Source: WOZL01 sp041678645
Lineage (GTDB): Bacteria; Patescibacteriota; Dojkabacteria; SC72
Reading direction: 5' to 3'
DNA: 41,480 nucleotides
Assembly: GCA_041678645.1 (NCBI GenBank)
Contig: JBAYNT010000001.1
Span: 1 to 41,480 of the forward strand
Shown here: positions 6,251 through 14,185 of the stretch, one piece after another
Numbering within the stretch: position 1 is the first letter of the stretch
How the letters are laid out: each line of letters starts with the position of its first letter
Program-made: the position numbers and the translations under genes
The notes under the pieces: generated by a model
What the model was told of the DNA's origin: nothing
Databases searched by the model: none
The model's input: the letters and a program-made list of their open reading frames with translations, nothing else

Positions 6251-7393
6251 ATGGGAAGAAATTACAGACGAACAAGATATGGAGGCAAGAAAATTGCCAG
6301 AGATAAGTATATATCAAAAGCACAAGATGGTTATGAAGCACCCTCTGTTTATGTTGAAGAAAAATCATACAATGATTACGATATAATAGCTACACTCAAA
6401 AAGAATGTAGAAAGAAAGGGATATATACATCCAACTAAGATTCAAGACCAAGCTATACCATACGTACTAGATGGCAAAGACCTTCTAGGGCTAGCCAGTA
6501 CAGGCTCTGGTAAGACAGATGCATTTCTGATACCAATACTGAATAAGATCTCTAAGGATAGATCTCAGAAGTGCTTGATAATTGTACCAACAAGAGAATT
6601 GGCTTCTCAAATCCAAGACGAATTTAGGGAGCTCTCAAAAGATACAAATCTTTACGCAGCACTACTCATAGGAGGGGAAAGTGTAAGAAAACAAATAGAT
6701 AGTTTGAGAAGAAACCCACAGTTTGTTATTGGTACTCCTGGAAGGCTCAAAGATCTTTATCAAAGGCGTATATTAAAATTGGAACAATTTAATAACCTCA
6801 TCTTAGATGAAGTAGATAGAATGCTAGATATGGGTTTTATACCAGACATCACATTCCTAGTATCCAAACTTAAACAAGAAAAACAGGCTCTCTTCTTCTC
6901 AGCTACCATGTCAGATGCTGCAGAAAAAATAGCTAATAGTATCTTAAGAAATCCAGTAAGAGTACAGGTTGAGAAGGAGTCTCCTCTGAAGAATATTGAC
7001 CAGGATATTGTGAAGTATCAGAGTAACCAACAGAAGTTTTCAATATTAACAGATTTACTTATCAAAGATAGCTTCGAGAAGGTGTTGATATTTTCTAGGA
7101 CAAAAAGAGGAGCAGATAGTCTAACAAAAGCATTAAGGGAAGATGGTTTTAGAGCTGATGCTATACATGGAAACAAATCACAAAACAACCGGTCTAGAGC
7201 ACTTGATAGTTTCAAGAGGAACAATCTGGACATATTAGTTGCTACAGATGTGGCTTCTAGAGGTTTAGATATACCAAATGTAAGTCATGTCATTAACTAC
7301 GATGAGCCAGAAGACTTTAAAACATATATTCATAGGATAGGGAGAACAGGAAGAATAGGGAAGAAAGGGAATGCTCTAACGTTTGTTAATTAA
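6251..7393 (+). CDS. DEAD-box ATP-dependent RNA helicase
   Basis: A 380-residue superfamily 2 RNA helicase. It has the Q motif (PTKIQDQAIP), motif I (ASTGSGKT), Ia (PTRELASQ), Ib (TPGRL), motif II as LDEVDRMLD (DEVD in place of DEAD), motif III (SAT), and in the second domain DVASRGLD and HRIGRTGR. The N-terminus is short and basic (MGRNYRRTRYGGKK). The protein stops soon after motif VI, so it lacks the C-terminal RNA-binding tails of DeaD or RhlE. The DEVD variant keeps the metal-contacting D and E. It is divergent from the RRM gene and probably remodels RNA structure. It ends 6 nt before the convergent ABC permease gene. Confidence 0.95.
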   Translation: MGRNYRRTRYGGKKIARDKYISKAQDGYEAPSVYVEEKSYNDYDIIATLKKNVERKGYIHPTKIQDQAIPYVLDGKDLLGLASTGSGKTDAFLIPILNKISKDRSQKCLIIVPTRELASQIQDEFRELSKDTNLYAALLIGGESVRKQIDSLRRNPQFVIGTPGRLKDLYQRRILKLEQFNNLILDEVDRMLDMGFIPDITFLVSKLKQEKQALFFSATMSDAAEKIANSILRNPVRVQVEKESPLKNIDQDIVKYQSNQQKFSILTDLLIKDSFEKVLIFSRTKRGADSLTKALREDGFRADAIHGNKSQNNRSRALDSFKRNNLDILVATDVASRGLDIPNVSHVINYDEPEDFKTYIHRIGRTGRIGKKGNALTFVN

Positions 7394-7399
7394 TCCCTT

Positions 7400-8689
7400 T
7401 TACTCATACCTTAAAGCCTTAACAGGATCTAACTTTGATGCTTTATATGCAGGATATAAACCAGCTAATATACCAACAAATATACTGCTAAGGGCAATAT
7501 ATATTGCATAGTCAAACCTAAAATTGAAGAAATTCCCTACATCAAAACCCTCATTAACTAATAAATCAACTATAAAAGGATCAGACAATCTCATCAAAGC
7601 ATACGTTATAGATAAACCAAGTACTCCACCAATTAAACCAATCAATGCAGATTGTATTAGAAATATTACTAAAACCTGAAAATTAGAGGCTCCAATAGCT
7701 TTAATAATACCAATCTCATTGGTCTGTTCATATATACTCATAATCATTGTATTGACTATACCAACAGAAGCAACAAGAGCAGAGATAGATCCAAAAAGTA
7801 TTAACGCTATAGTTAAACCTCCCGTTATAGTTGACACGAACGCCATTAATGTCTCTGTGGACATTACAGAGAACCCTAATTCCTCTACTATGAAGTCTTC
7901 AATCTTTGTGGTCCTATCTATATCTGTAGAAAGTAGTAGTTGAGAGTATCCTACACTATTAATATATTCCTCCTTATCTGCATATCCACCCAGGTCTACA
8001 ACTATATCTAATCCCTTTTCCAAACTAATGAATAATGCGTTGTTACCGGAATCTGTGACTCCTACCACTGTAAGTTCATACTCCTTATCTATATTACTTT
8101 TGGAGGGTGCAGAGAATACTGAGGGGGGAGAGCTTTTAAGGACAATCTTCTTTCCCAATATTTCCTCATTACTAAGCTCGTAAAACTGAGATACAAAATC
8201 ACTAACATATACCTCACTACCTTCTAGAGTTAAATCATCACCTTCTAATAATCCCCCAATTAAAGAATGATCGCCTGGGATGTTAGAAGCCATAGGGAAC
8301 CCCCTAGGATACGCCACTTCATCTTCTTCTAGATACATTTCTAAACCACTAATTCTTAACATACTATATACTCTTTCAACGCCATCAATACCCTCTATAT
8401 TCTCTACTGCTTCAGAGTTTAATATGACTTCTTCCCGCTCTACATCCTGCTTAGAGGGTGCTGAGAGCGCACCTCCCATAAGACTTATCATATCTGTAGT
8501 TCCTACTGTCAATTCGTTAGGTTTAAACTGTTGCGTAAACTGTCCAACTATTAACGATTCTAAATCAGACATACCAAAGAGTATGAAAGACATTAACATA
8601 ACGGCAATTAATATACCTAAACTGGTAAGGAATGTCCTTAACTTTCTTCTAAATACCAAATCTAATGCATATTTAAACATTTTTACCAT
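7400..8689 (-). CDS. MacB/FtsX-type ABC transporter permease
   Basis: A 429-residue membrane protein with the MacB/LolE layout: one N-terminal helix (about 20-42, after a basic MFKYALDLVFRRKLRT start), a large extracytoplasmic domain of about 240 residues, then three C-terminal helices forming the FtsX domain. The FtsX domain has the typical block SIYEQTNEIGIIKAIGAS and the ending YPAYKASKLDPVKALRYE. The start codon overlaps the upstream ATPase gene by 17 nt, so the two are co-translated and form one exporter. Such systems work by mechanotransmission, exporting peptides or acting on lipoproteins. The substrate is unknown. Confidence 0.93.
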   Translation of the reverse strand: MVKMFKYALDLVFRRKLRTFLTSLGILIAVMLMSFILFGMSDLESLIVGQFTQQFKPNELTVGTTDMISLMGGALSAPSKQDVEREEVILNSEAVENIEGIDGVERVYSMLRISGLEMYLEEDEVAYPRGFPMASNIPGDHSLIGGLLEGDDLTLEGSEVYVSDFVSQFYELSNEEILGKKIVLKSSPPSVFSAPSKSNIDKEYELTVVGVTDSGNNALFISLEKGLDIVVDLGGYADKEEYINSVGYSQLLLSTDIDRTTKIEDFIVEELGFSVMSTETLMAFVSTITGGLTIALILFGSISALVASVGIVNTMIMSIYEQTNEIGIIKAIGASNFQVLVIFLIQSALIGLIGGVLGLSITYALMRLSDPFIVDLLVNEGFDVGNFFNFRFDYAIYIALSSIFVGILAGLYPAYKASKLDPVKALRYE

Positions 8690-9344
8690 CTTTCAAAGTT
8701 ATTTTCCTTTCTGTTCTATCTGCTATCGCCATATCATGTGTGACTACAATCATTGTCGTCCCTTCCTTCTCATTTAATTTTACAAGAAGATCTAATATCT
8801 GTTCACCAGTTTTACTATCCAAATTCCCAGTTGGCTCATCTGCTAACACTATCTTAGGCTTATCTATTAACGCTCTTGCAATTGCGACCCTTTGTGCCTG
8901 TCCTCCTGATAGCTCTTTGGGCATATGCTTCCTCCTATCTTTTAAATCAACTTCATCTAATAACTGCTCTAATCTCTTCTCAGCTTCTTTTGAGGACATC
9001 TTTTTACCAAACTTCAATGGTAGTAAAATATTTTCTTCTACATTTAGGGTAGGGATAAGGTAGTAGGTTTGGAAAATGGTCCCAATAATATATCTACGAT
9101 AGTAGTTTTGGTCATATTCCCTAATATCTTTACCATCTACGATAATGTCTCCTTCATATTCCCAATCTAGTCCTCCCAATATGTTAAGTAGAGTAGATTT
9201 CCCAGAACCAGAGCTTCCTACAATAGATATCATCTCACCTTTCTCAAGATTGATACTTACACCTCTTAGTGCCTCTACAGAAACCTTACTACTAGGTTTA
9301 TATATTCTTGTTAGGTTATTTATTTCAATATATGAGTCACTCAT
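8673..9344 (-). CDS. ABC transporter ATP-binding protein (LolD/MacB type)
   Basis: A 223-residue nucleotide-binding subunit. It has Walker A GSSGSGKST, the Q-loop in the IFQTYYLIPTLNVEEN segment typical of the LolD/MacB group, signature LSGGQAQR, Walker B IVLADEPTGNLDS and the switch His in VVTHD. Length is normal. It overlaps the permease gene by 17 nt and powers that permease. A minus-strand TAGAAT (9350-9355) sits 5 nt before the ATG, predicting a leaderless message. Confidence 0.96.
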   Translation of the reverse strand: MSDSYIEINNLTRIYKPSSKVSVEALRGVSINLEKGEMISIVGSSGSGKSTLLNILGGLDWEYEGDIIVDGKDIREYDQNYYRRYIIGTIFQTYYLIPTLNVEENILLPLKFGKKMSSKEAEKRLEQLLDEVDLKDRRKHMPKELSGGQAQRVAIARALIDKPKIVLADEPTGNLDSKTGEQILDLLVKLNEKEGTTMIVVTHDMAIADRTERKITLKDGKNV

Positions 9345-9349
9345 AATGA

Positions 9350-9355
9350 ATTCTA
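9350..9355 (-). promoter_or_regulatory. -10 box 5 nt from the ABC ATPase start (leaderless)
   Basis: TAGAAT on the minus strand ends 5 nt before the start codon, so transcription should begin at or beside the ATG. An overlapping TATACT lies slightly upstream. Confidence 0.5.
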
Positions 9356-9376
9356 GTATAACACAAATTAAGATTT

Positions 9377-10549
9377 CTAATCTTTAGCGTAGTCATCAAA
9401 ATATCCCTGAATATGTACAACGGGAGTACCTTTATCACCACTTCCACTTGTTAGATCACAAAGACTACCTAACAGATCTGTAAGCTGTCTTGGTGTAGTA
9501 CCCAAAGATTTCTCAACAGCATATTCTGCATCGTTTTTACTCTTTATCTCCTCTTTCACATGTTCGTCTAAGTCACCTTTGTTATCCCAGTTCTCTGAAA
9601 TATACTTTAACTTTATCTCCTTTGGCGTTCCTACAAGGGCATCTGTAAATCCAGGACAAACAACAGGATCTGCTAGCTCCCATATTTTACCAACAGGGTC
9701 TTTAAAAGCCCCATCACCATATACAAGGACCTCTATTTCAGCACCTGTTAACTCTTTCATCTTATCTTTAACATCATTGCTAAATTTGTCACAATCTCTA
9801 GGGAAGAGTTTGAGTAAATCATCTTTAACCTTATTAGAGCCCAGTAAGCCATACTCCAAATTATATCCATGCTCATCTGTCTCCTTATTACATATCTCGT
9901 CCAAACCCATTATTAATTTAGCACCATTTCCCTCTAATATTCTCTTTGTTCTAAATCTTGTATGGACATCAGCAACAATAACGTTTTTGGTATATTTCAA
10001 AATACTCTGAGGGTTATTTGATAGATGTATCTGCACATTACCGTTTCCCAAACTTTTGTAATATTTCATATAATCAACACCTGTAAATCTATGAGTCAGT
10101 TTTTCTCCAAATATTTTCCTAAACTCATCCTCTTCAAAAGAATCCTTGTACATATCAACACCTTTCTCATCAATTAATTCATCACTTACTAAGTGATTTC
10201 CAACTTCATCGGAGGGATAGCTAAGCAAGACATGGACCTCCTTTGACGCTCTTGCAATGGCTTCAAGTATTAATGAGAATCTGTTTCTGCTCAGTATTGG
10301 GAATACAACACCTACATCTTTAGGAAAATTCTTTTTTATCTCTTTAACTAATTGATCCAGAGTAAGATAGTTGCCTTGAGTTATACCAACTACTGCCTCA
10401 GTTACACCAACTACATCTCTATCTTTAAATTGAAAACCTTCTGATTCTGATGCCTTTATTAAAGAATCTGTAACAACATCAACTAGATTATCGCCATGTT
10501 TGATGATAGGGGTTCTAATTCCTCGAACAACTGTACCAACTCTTCTCAT
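9377..10549 (-). CDS. CofE-like (F420-0:gamma-glutamyl ligase family) protein
   Basis: A 390-residue protein. Its N-terminal block VRGIRTPIIKHGDNLVDVV, followed by the DVVGVTEAVVGITQG segment, fits the CofE fold, in which F420-0:L-glutamate ligase uses GTP to add glutamate to coenzyme F420. It is longer than typical CofE (about 250 residues) and has extra middle segments. No other F420 biosynthesis gene is in the window, so F420 itself is unlikely to be its substrate; a related amide ligase acting on another cofactor or on a protein is possible. It lies 22 nt after a flavoprotein remnant on the same strand. Confidence in the fold is moderate; the reaction is unknown. Confidence 0.65.
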   Translation of the reverse strand: MRRVGTVVRGIRTPIIKHGDNLVDVVTDSLIKASESEGFQFKDRDVVGVTEAVVGITQGNYLTLDQLVKEIKKNFPKDVGVVFPILSRNRFSLILEAIARASKEVHVLLSYPSDEVGNHLVSDELIDEKGVDMYKDSFEEDEFRKIFGEKLTHRFTGVDYMKYYKSLGNGNVQIHLSNNPQSILKYTKNVIVADVHTRFRTKRILEGNGAKLIMGLDEICNKETDEHGYNLEYGLLGSNKVKDDLLKLFPRDCDKFSNDVKDKMKELTGAEIEVLVYGDGAFKDPVGKIWELADPVVCPGFTDALVGTPKEIKLKYISENWDNKGDLDEHVKEEIKSKNDAEYAVEKSLGTTPRQLTDLLGSLCDLTSGSGDKGTPVVHIQGYFDDYAKD

Positions 10550-10571
10550 GTTAGAGGTGATAAAAATTTAG

Positions 10572-10709
10572 TTACTTAATACTTCTAGCGAGCCAGGAGG
10601 GCAGTAATAAGGAAGTCTTTTTACACTTAGGATGATTTCTTATTAGTTCGTATGTAGCGAACATTCCAGCAGGACCAGCACCAACAACAATTACATCGTA
10701 TTTAGACAT
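10572..10709 (-). pseudogene. remnant of an FAD-dependent oxidoreductase (N-terminal 45 residues)
   Basis: A short frame encodes 45 residues that begin MSKYDVIVVGAGPAG, a textbook Rossmann beta-alpha start with GxGxxG, continuing MFATYELIRNH as in large NAD(P)/FAD-dependent dehydrogenases of 400 or more residues. The frame then runs into unrelated sequence and stops, so only the dinucleotide-binding strand and helix survive. After the Lys-Lys near residue 30, a +1 frame reads on for 15 more codons, but with no recognisable flavoprotein sequence. It most likely results from a deletion of the rest of the gene. It is transcribed toward the CofE-like gene. Confidence 0.7.
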
Positions 10710-10816
10710 GAGCGTGGGTTGTTATATTACACATCATTATTCCAGATGAGTTAGGGTTTGACAAGAGCAGATTTACTTTTGAACTACTAATAAGTGACAT
10801 ATGCGAGGCCCTATAG

Positions 10817-10822
10817 TATAAT
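10817..10822 (+). promoter_or_regulatory. -10 box upstream of the 116-residue protein
   Basis: TATAAT preceded by TAG gives a predicted start near 10829 and a leader of about 45 nt. The rest of the gap from 10710 to 10872 shows nothing else I can name. Confidence 0.45.
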
Positions 10823-10872
10823 TAGGTCTTTTTGTTGGCACATTAAAAACACATAGCAGATGAAAGGAAACA

Positions 10873-11223
10873 ATGAGCAATAAACAGAATACATCGGAGT
10901 ATTTATTAAACATTGAAAAAGGAAGCCTCCTCTTAGACCTTTTTGAGGTTGCAGAGATATTAGAGTTAGAACCCAATCTTTCTGAGATAAAGAGTATTTT
11001 TTACACTTTATTGAACTTATACTTCGAAAGGGAGGAAAACCCATATGTCGATTGCGACAAAAATTGGCAAGGACGCTGTATTAAACAGCTCGATAAGCTC
11101 CTAAAAATAATGAGACCAAAGGGTATAGTTGGCTTCTACTTCTGTGGTATATGTCATGGGAAAAAAGAAGGAAAAGTTTACTTTTTCCCAAAGAAATTTA
11201 AGATGTTCTTTAAAAAGATTTAG
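10873..11223 (+). CDS. small protein of unknown function
   Basis: A 116-residue soluble protein. An acidic, leucine-rich helical N-terminal half (EYLLNIEKGSLLLDLFEVAEI) is followed by a basic C-terminal half with Cys residues (CDKNWQGRC, FCGICHGK) and a very basic end (FPKKFKMFFKKI). The CxxC in FCGIC might bind metal. I do not recognise a family. AAAGGA lies 5 nt before the ATG as a plausible Shine-Dalgarno. It is followed by a long inverted repeat at 11256-11296. Confidence 0.6.
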   Translation: MSNKQNTSEYLLNIEKGSLLLDLFEVAEILELEPNLSEIKSIFYTLLNLYFEREENPYVDCDKNWQGRCIKQLDKLLKIMRPKGIVGFYFCGICHGKKEGKVYFFPKKFKMFFKKI

Positions 11224-11255
11224 TCGCCCTCATGAACCCAAACCAACAAAAAGGC

Positions 11256-11296
11256 TAGGCCTCCATAATGATTTTTATCAAATTTATGGGGGCCTA
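11256..11296. repeat. long inverted repeat (13-bp arms)
   Basis: TAGGCCTCCATAA (11256-11268) and TTATGGGGGCCTA (11284-11296) pair over 13 bp with a single T-G pair and a 15-nt loop. A T-run (GCCTTTTTG) follows only on the minus strand, yet no minus-strand gene ends here. It sits 52 nt before the deacetylase start and could be a leader structure or a protein-binding palindrome. Confidence 0.55.
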
Positions 11297-11348
11297 TCGA
11301 ATTCTTCCTCCTATTGAATATTACCCTGAGATATCAGACAATATACAT

Positions 11349-13013
11349 ATGAAAAAGGGTCTAAAAATAACAGTAATGGTAGCCTCCATGCTTTTTGCTT
11401 CTATTCTGTTAATAACTCTATCCTCCTTATACATTTTTCTTCAATTTAAAAAACCATACACATACGATGGAAAAGGATTAGGGTTTCCTGTACATGAACA
11501 GTTATTTACTCCTGTACATAAATCTCTGGATATCTTACCTTCAAATTTCTCAGATATTCTAGATAACTACAAACCTGATATCTCAAATGAAGATGTCTCA
11601 AAGCTATTGAATAATGGGTATCTTGTTTTGGGTGCTGAATCAATAGAAGTAGATAGTGACACTCCATTCCTTTTAAATACTGAAAACATCACTGAGTATT
11701 ACAACAATTCTATTTCTTTAGCAGATAAAGAAATTCAAAGGAATATACAGAAAAGACTCGATGCCATTTATTCGCAATTGAAAATATATGTTTTCCCAAT
11801 ATACCTATACTCAACAGAGCAAGAGAGAGGATTTCTGCGGGATGTATATCGACAGAATTTAGAATTTGAAAATCTTACTGCTGATGAAAAAGGAATGCTT
11901 TTTAGACTCGCAAGAATTAACAGTAAAGATAAGCAGCTTTTTAAACTTCTTTCACTTCAAGAAGGCCTTAGAGCAGAAGAAGGGATAAAGGGAAAGGATT
12001 CTTCTACAGTAACAAATCCAATATACTTAGAGCCAAATCAGAAGTATTACATTTCTCTAATGAAAAATATTGCGGAGAGGAGAACTATTCTGCAAGAAGC
12101 CAAAATCTACAACAATGAATACGAAGGAATTATTGATGATATTACAAAGATAGTGAGGGAAGACAGTACTGTTTATTCTAAGATATTTGATTTTAACAAG
12201 GGAAATCTTCTTCTCTATTCATTACCCGAGGGGATAGTTACTTTGTCATCACTTTCTTCAATAGGTAATTATGATACCAATATTAATAATGACAATTTCG
12301 GTAAAGAGTACGATATAGCTCAGAGTCCTCAACAGAAAGGCACAGTAAGAATACCCGTTCTTATGTATCATCAAATAAATGAAGCTCCAGAAAACACATC
12401 AGAGTTTGTAAGAAAGCTATATACCTCTGCATTTGATTTTGAAAGACAGATTGCATACTTAACTAAGAAGAATTACAAAACTTTAGATAGTCAGGAGTAT
12501 CTGGACATACTTGAGAGTGGTGAGAATCCATCACAAAAAAGCGTTCTAATTACTTTTGATGATGGAGTTGCAAGTCACTACTTAAGTGCATACCCAATAT
12601 TGAAAAAATATGGACAGAAGGGTGTATTCTTCGTTATAGCAAATTACTCTTTTATATCAGATGCACAACTTAAAGAAATGTCTGATAATGGTATGGATAT
12701 ACAGTCACATACAAAAAGTCATCCTAATTTAGTTGCCCTTAGGAATTTAAATCAATTGCAGAGTGAGATAGGGGGTAGTAAGAGCTTGCTCGAGACAAAA
12801 ACAGGGAAACCAGTTATATCTATAGCGTATCCTGGCTGTGTTGCAGATCAGAAGACTTTTAGTTCTGTAAGTAGCAATGGCTACAGTTTAGGTTTTTCCT
12901 GTGGAAAGAGTATAGATCATAGATATACCAATAGGCTGTCTCTTTCTAGATTACATGCACCTAAGGCAGTAGAAGATTTACAGAAAATACTGTCTGGAAT
13001 TTATCCATATTAA
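11349..13013 (+). CDS. membrane-anchored polysaccharide deacetylase (NodB domain)
   Basis: A 554-residue protein when started at the ATG at 11349, which gives a proper MKKGLK signal anchor (helix about 8-32); longer upstream starts add unrelated residues. An extracytoplasmic helical region of about 300 residues precedes a C-terminal NodB domain. The domain opens with VLMYHQI; motif 1 is TFDDG (near 400), motif 2 is SHTKSHP (near 453), supplying the catalytic Asp and the metal-binding His pair, and motif 3 is IAYPGC. It should remove acetyl groups from peptidoglycan or another surface glycan. The long N-terminal region is unfamiliar. The small downstream gene at 13019 is convergent. Confidence 0.93.
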   Translation: MKKGLKITVMVASMLFASILLITLSSLYIFLQFKKPYTYDGKGLGFPVHEQLFTPVHKSLDILPSNFSDILDNYKPDISNEDVSKLLNNGYLVLGAESIEVDSDTPFLLNTENITEYYNNSISLADKEIQRNIQKRLDAIYSQLKIYVFPIYLYSTEQERGFLRDVYRQNLEFENLTADEKGMLFRLARINSKDKQLFKLLSLQEGLRAEEGIKGKDSSTVTNPIYLEPNQKYYISLMKNIAERRTILQEAKIYNNEYEGIIDDITKIVREDSTVYSKIFDFNKGNLLLYSLPEGIVTLSSLSSIGNYDTNINNDNFGKEYDIAQSPQQKGTVRIPVLMYHQINEAPENTSEFVRKLYTSAFDFERQIAYLTKKNYKTLDSQEYLDILESGENPSQKSVLITFDDGVASHYLSAYPILKKYGQKGVFFVIANYSFISDAQLKEMSDNGMDIQSHTKSHPNLVALRNLNQLQSEIGGSKSLLETKTGKPVISIAYPGCVADQKTFSSVSSNGYSLGFSCGKSIDHRYTNRLSLSRLHAPKAVEDLQKILSGIYPY

Positions 13014-13018
13014 ATTTT

Positions 13019-13780
13019 TTAATATACCTCTTCTTGAGTCTCTTTTTCTAACTCACCTGTATGGATATCGTAGAGATATGTATTAATAATTTTCCCTATA
13101 CCGTATTCACCTTTATCCGTTTTGCTTCTCTCTTCAACTTGCCATACAAAGCCGTAATCAGCAACCGTTGTAAGATACATATTTATATAGCTCTTTTCGC
13201 TTAATCCTTTTCCTAGAGCATCTGAATAGATTACAGTAGAGTCAACAATGTTTTTTAGATCAGTAGGATAATCGATGCTATCGTAAACGAGATTTCCATT
13301 CTCCCCTATATCTACAGGCTCTGTACTATCATTTATCTCCCCTCCTAAATATACAAATATTCTTGTCTGCTTTTTTGCTTTTGAATAGTAAGTACACATC
13401 CATCTGTAATATTTGCCATCTTCATAACCAATATACTCATATGTAATATCCTCAAACTCAACAGTAGATGGCAGTCCTGTACAGTTGTAGAGTACAGAGT
13501 CATCAGACCAAACTTTTGCTGATGCATACGTTGCATCTATAGCTTCTGAGCTAGATCTTTCATCGTACTCAGGCATCGGGGACACACCTTTCTGTGCCGA
13601 AATGAAAATATTTAGAGCTTCCTCAAACTCATCGTCTCTTTCTGTTACTTCTTGTTCATTTTTTAGGAAATCTAGACTACCATCAAATACAAAGAAGTAC
13701 AGGGCTAAGGCAGTACCTAGTATAATGAAAGCAGCTATGATAATGGATAATGCTTTTTTGTTTTTTTTGAAGAACTCCAT
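13019..13780 (-). CDS. single-pass membrane protein of unknown function
   Basis: A 253-residue protein with a lysine-rich start (MEFFKKNKKA), one transmembrane helix (about 11-32) and an acidic exported domain of about 220 residues rich in Tyr and Ser. The domain looks beta-rich, with repeated tyrosine-containing strands such as FEDITYEYIGYEDGKYYRWMC. I recognise no family. It is divergent from msrB, and the 42-nt gap holds AT-rich promoter elements for both. Confidence 0.65.
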   Translation of the reverse strand: MEFFKKNKKALSIIIAAFIILGTALALYFFVFDGSLDFLKNEQEVTERDDEFEEALNIFISAQKGVSPMPEYDERSSSEAIDATYASAKVWSDDSVLYNCTGLPSTVEFEDITYEYIGYEDGKYYRWMCTYYSKAKKQTRIFVYLGGEINDSTEPVDIGENGNLVYDSIDYPTDLKNIVDSTVIYSDALGKGLSEKSYINMYLTTVADYGFVWQVEERSKTDKGEYGIGKIINTYLYDIHTGELEKETQEEVY

Positions 13781-13809
13781 ATAAAAATCTCGTAAATTTA
13801 TTTATATAG

Positions 13810-13815
13810 TATAAT
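13810..13815 (+). promoter_or_regulatory. -10 box 7 nt from the msrB start (leaderless)
   Basis: TATAAT ends 7 nt before the msrB ATG, so the transcript should begin at or next to the start codon. No Shine-Dalgarno is present. Confidence 0.6.
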
Positions 13816-13822
13816 TTAATAT

Positions 13823-14185
13823 ATGCAGTATAACAAGTTAACAGAGGGTGAAAAAGATGTGATTTTAAATAAGGCTACGGAATCTCCGTACTCTGGTAAA
13901 TATAATGATTTCTATAAAAAAGGTATATATGTATGTAAACAGTGTAACCAACCTCTATTTACTTCAGATGCGAAGTTTAAATCAGGGTGTGGATGGCCTT
14001 CATTTGATGATACATTTGATGGTGCAGTAGAGAGGCTACTAGATTCTGATGGTATTAGAACAGAGATAGTTTGTTCTAATTGCAAGGCTCACCTTGGGCA
14101 TGTTTTTGAGGGAGAAGGGTTTACAGATAAGGATACAAGGCATTGTGTAAATTCATTGAGTATACACTTTAGAGATGGCCTTTAA
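13823..14185 (+). CDS. msrB: peptide-methionine (R)-S-oxide reductase
   Basis: A 120-residue enzyme that reduces methionine-R-sulfoxide in proteins, repairing oxidation damage. Zinc is held by Cys38, Cys41, Cys84 and Cys87 (VCKQC and VCSNC). The catalytic cysteine is Cys108 in RHCVNS and a resolving cysteine lies in GCGWPSF (Cys56). LGHVF is also conserved. It is a standalone single-domain form, with no MsrA fused or adjacent. It is probably leaderless. Its stop overlaps the end of the convergent ABC exporter gene by 4 nt. Confidence 0.97.
   Translation: MQYNKLTEGEKDVILNKATESPYSGKYNDFYKKGIYVCKQCNQPLFTSDAKFKSGCGWPSFDDTFDGAVERLLDSDGIRTEIVCSNCKAHLGHVFEGEGFTDKDTRHCVNSLSIHFRDGL

Noticed and set aside
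11268..11348. N-terminal extension of the deacetylase
   Set aside because: Residues upstream of the ATG at 11349 do not fit the protein and would place sequence before a clean signal anchor.
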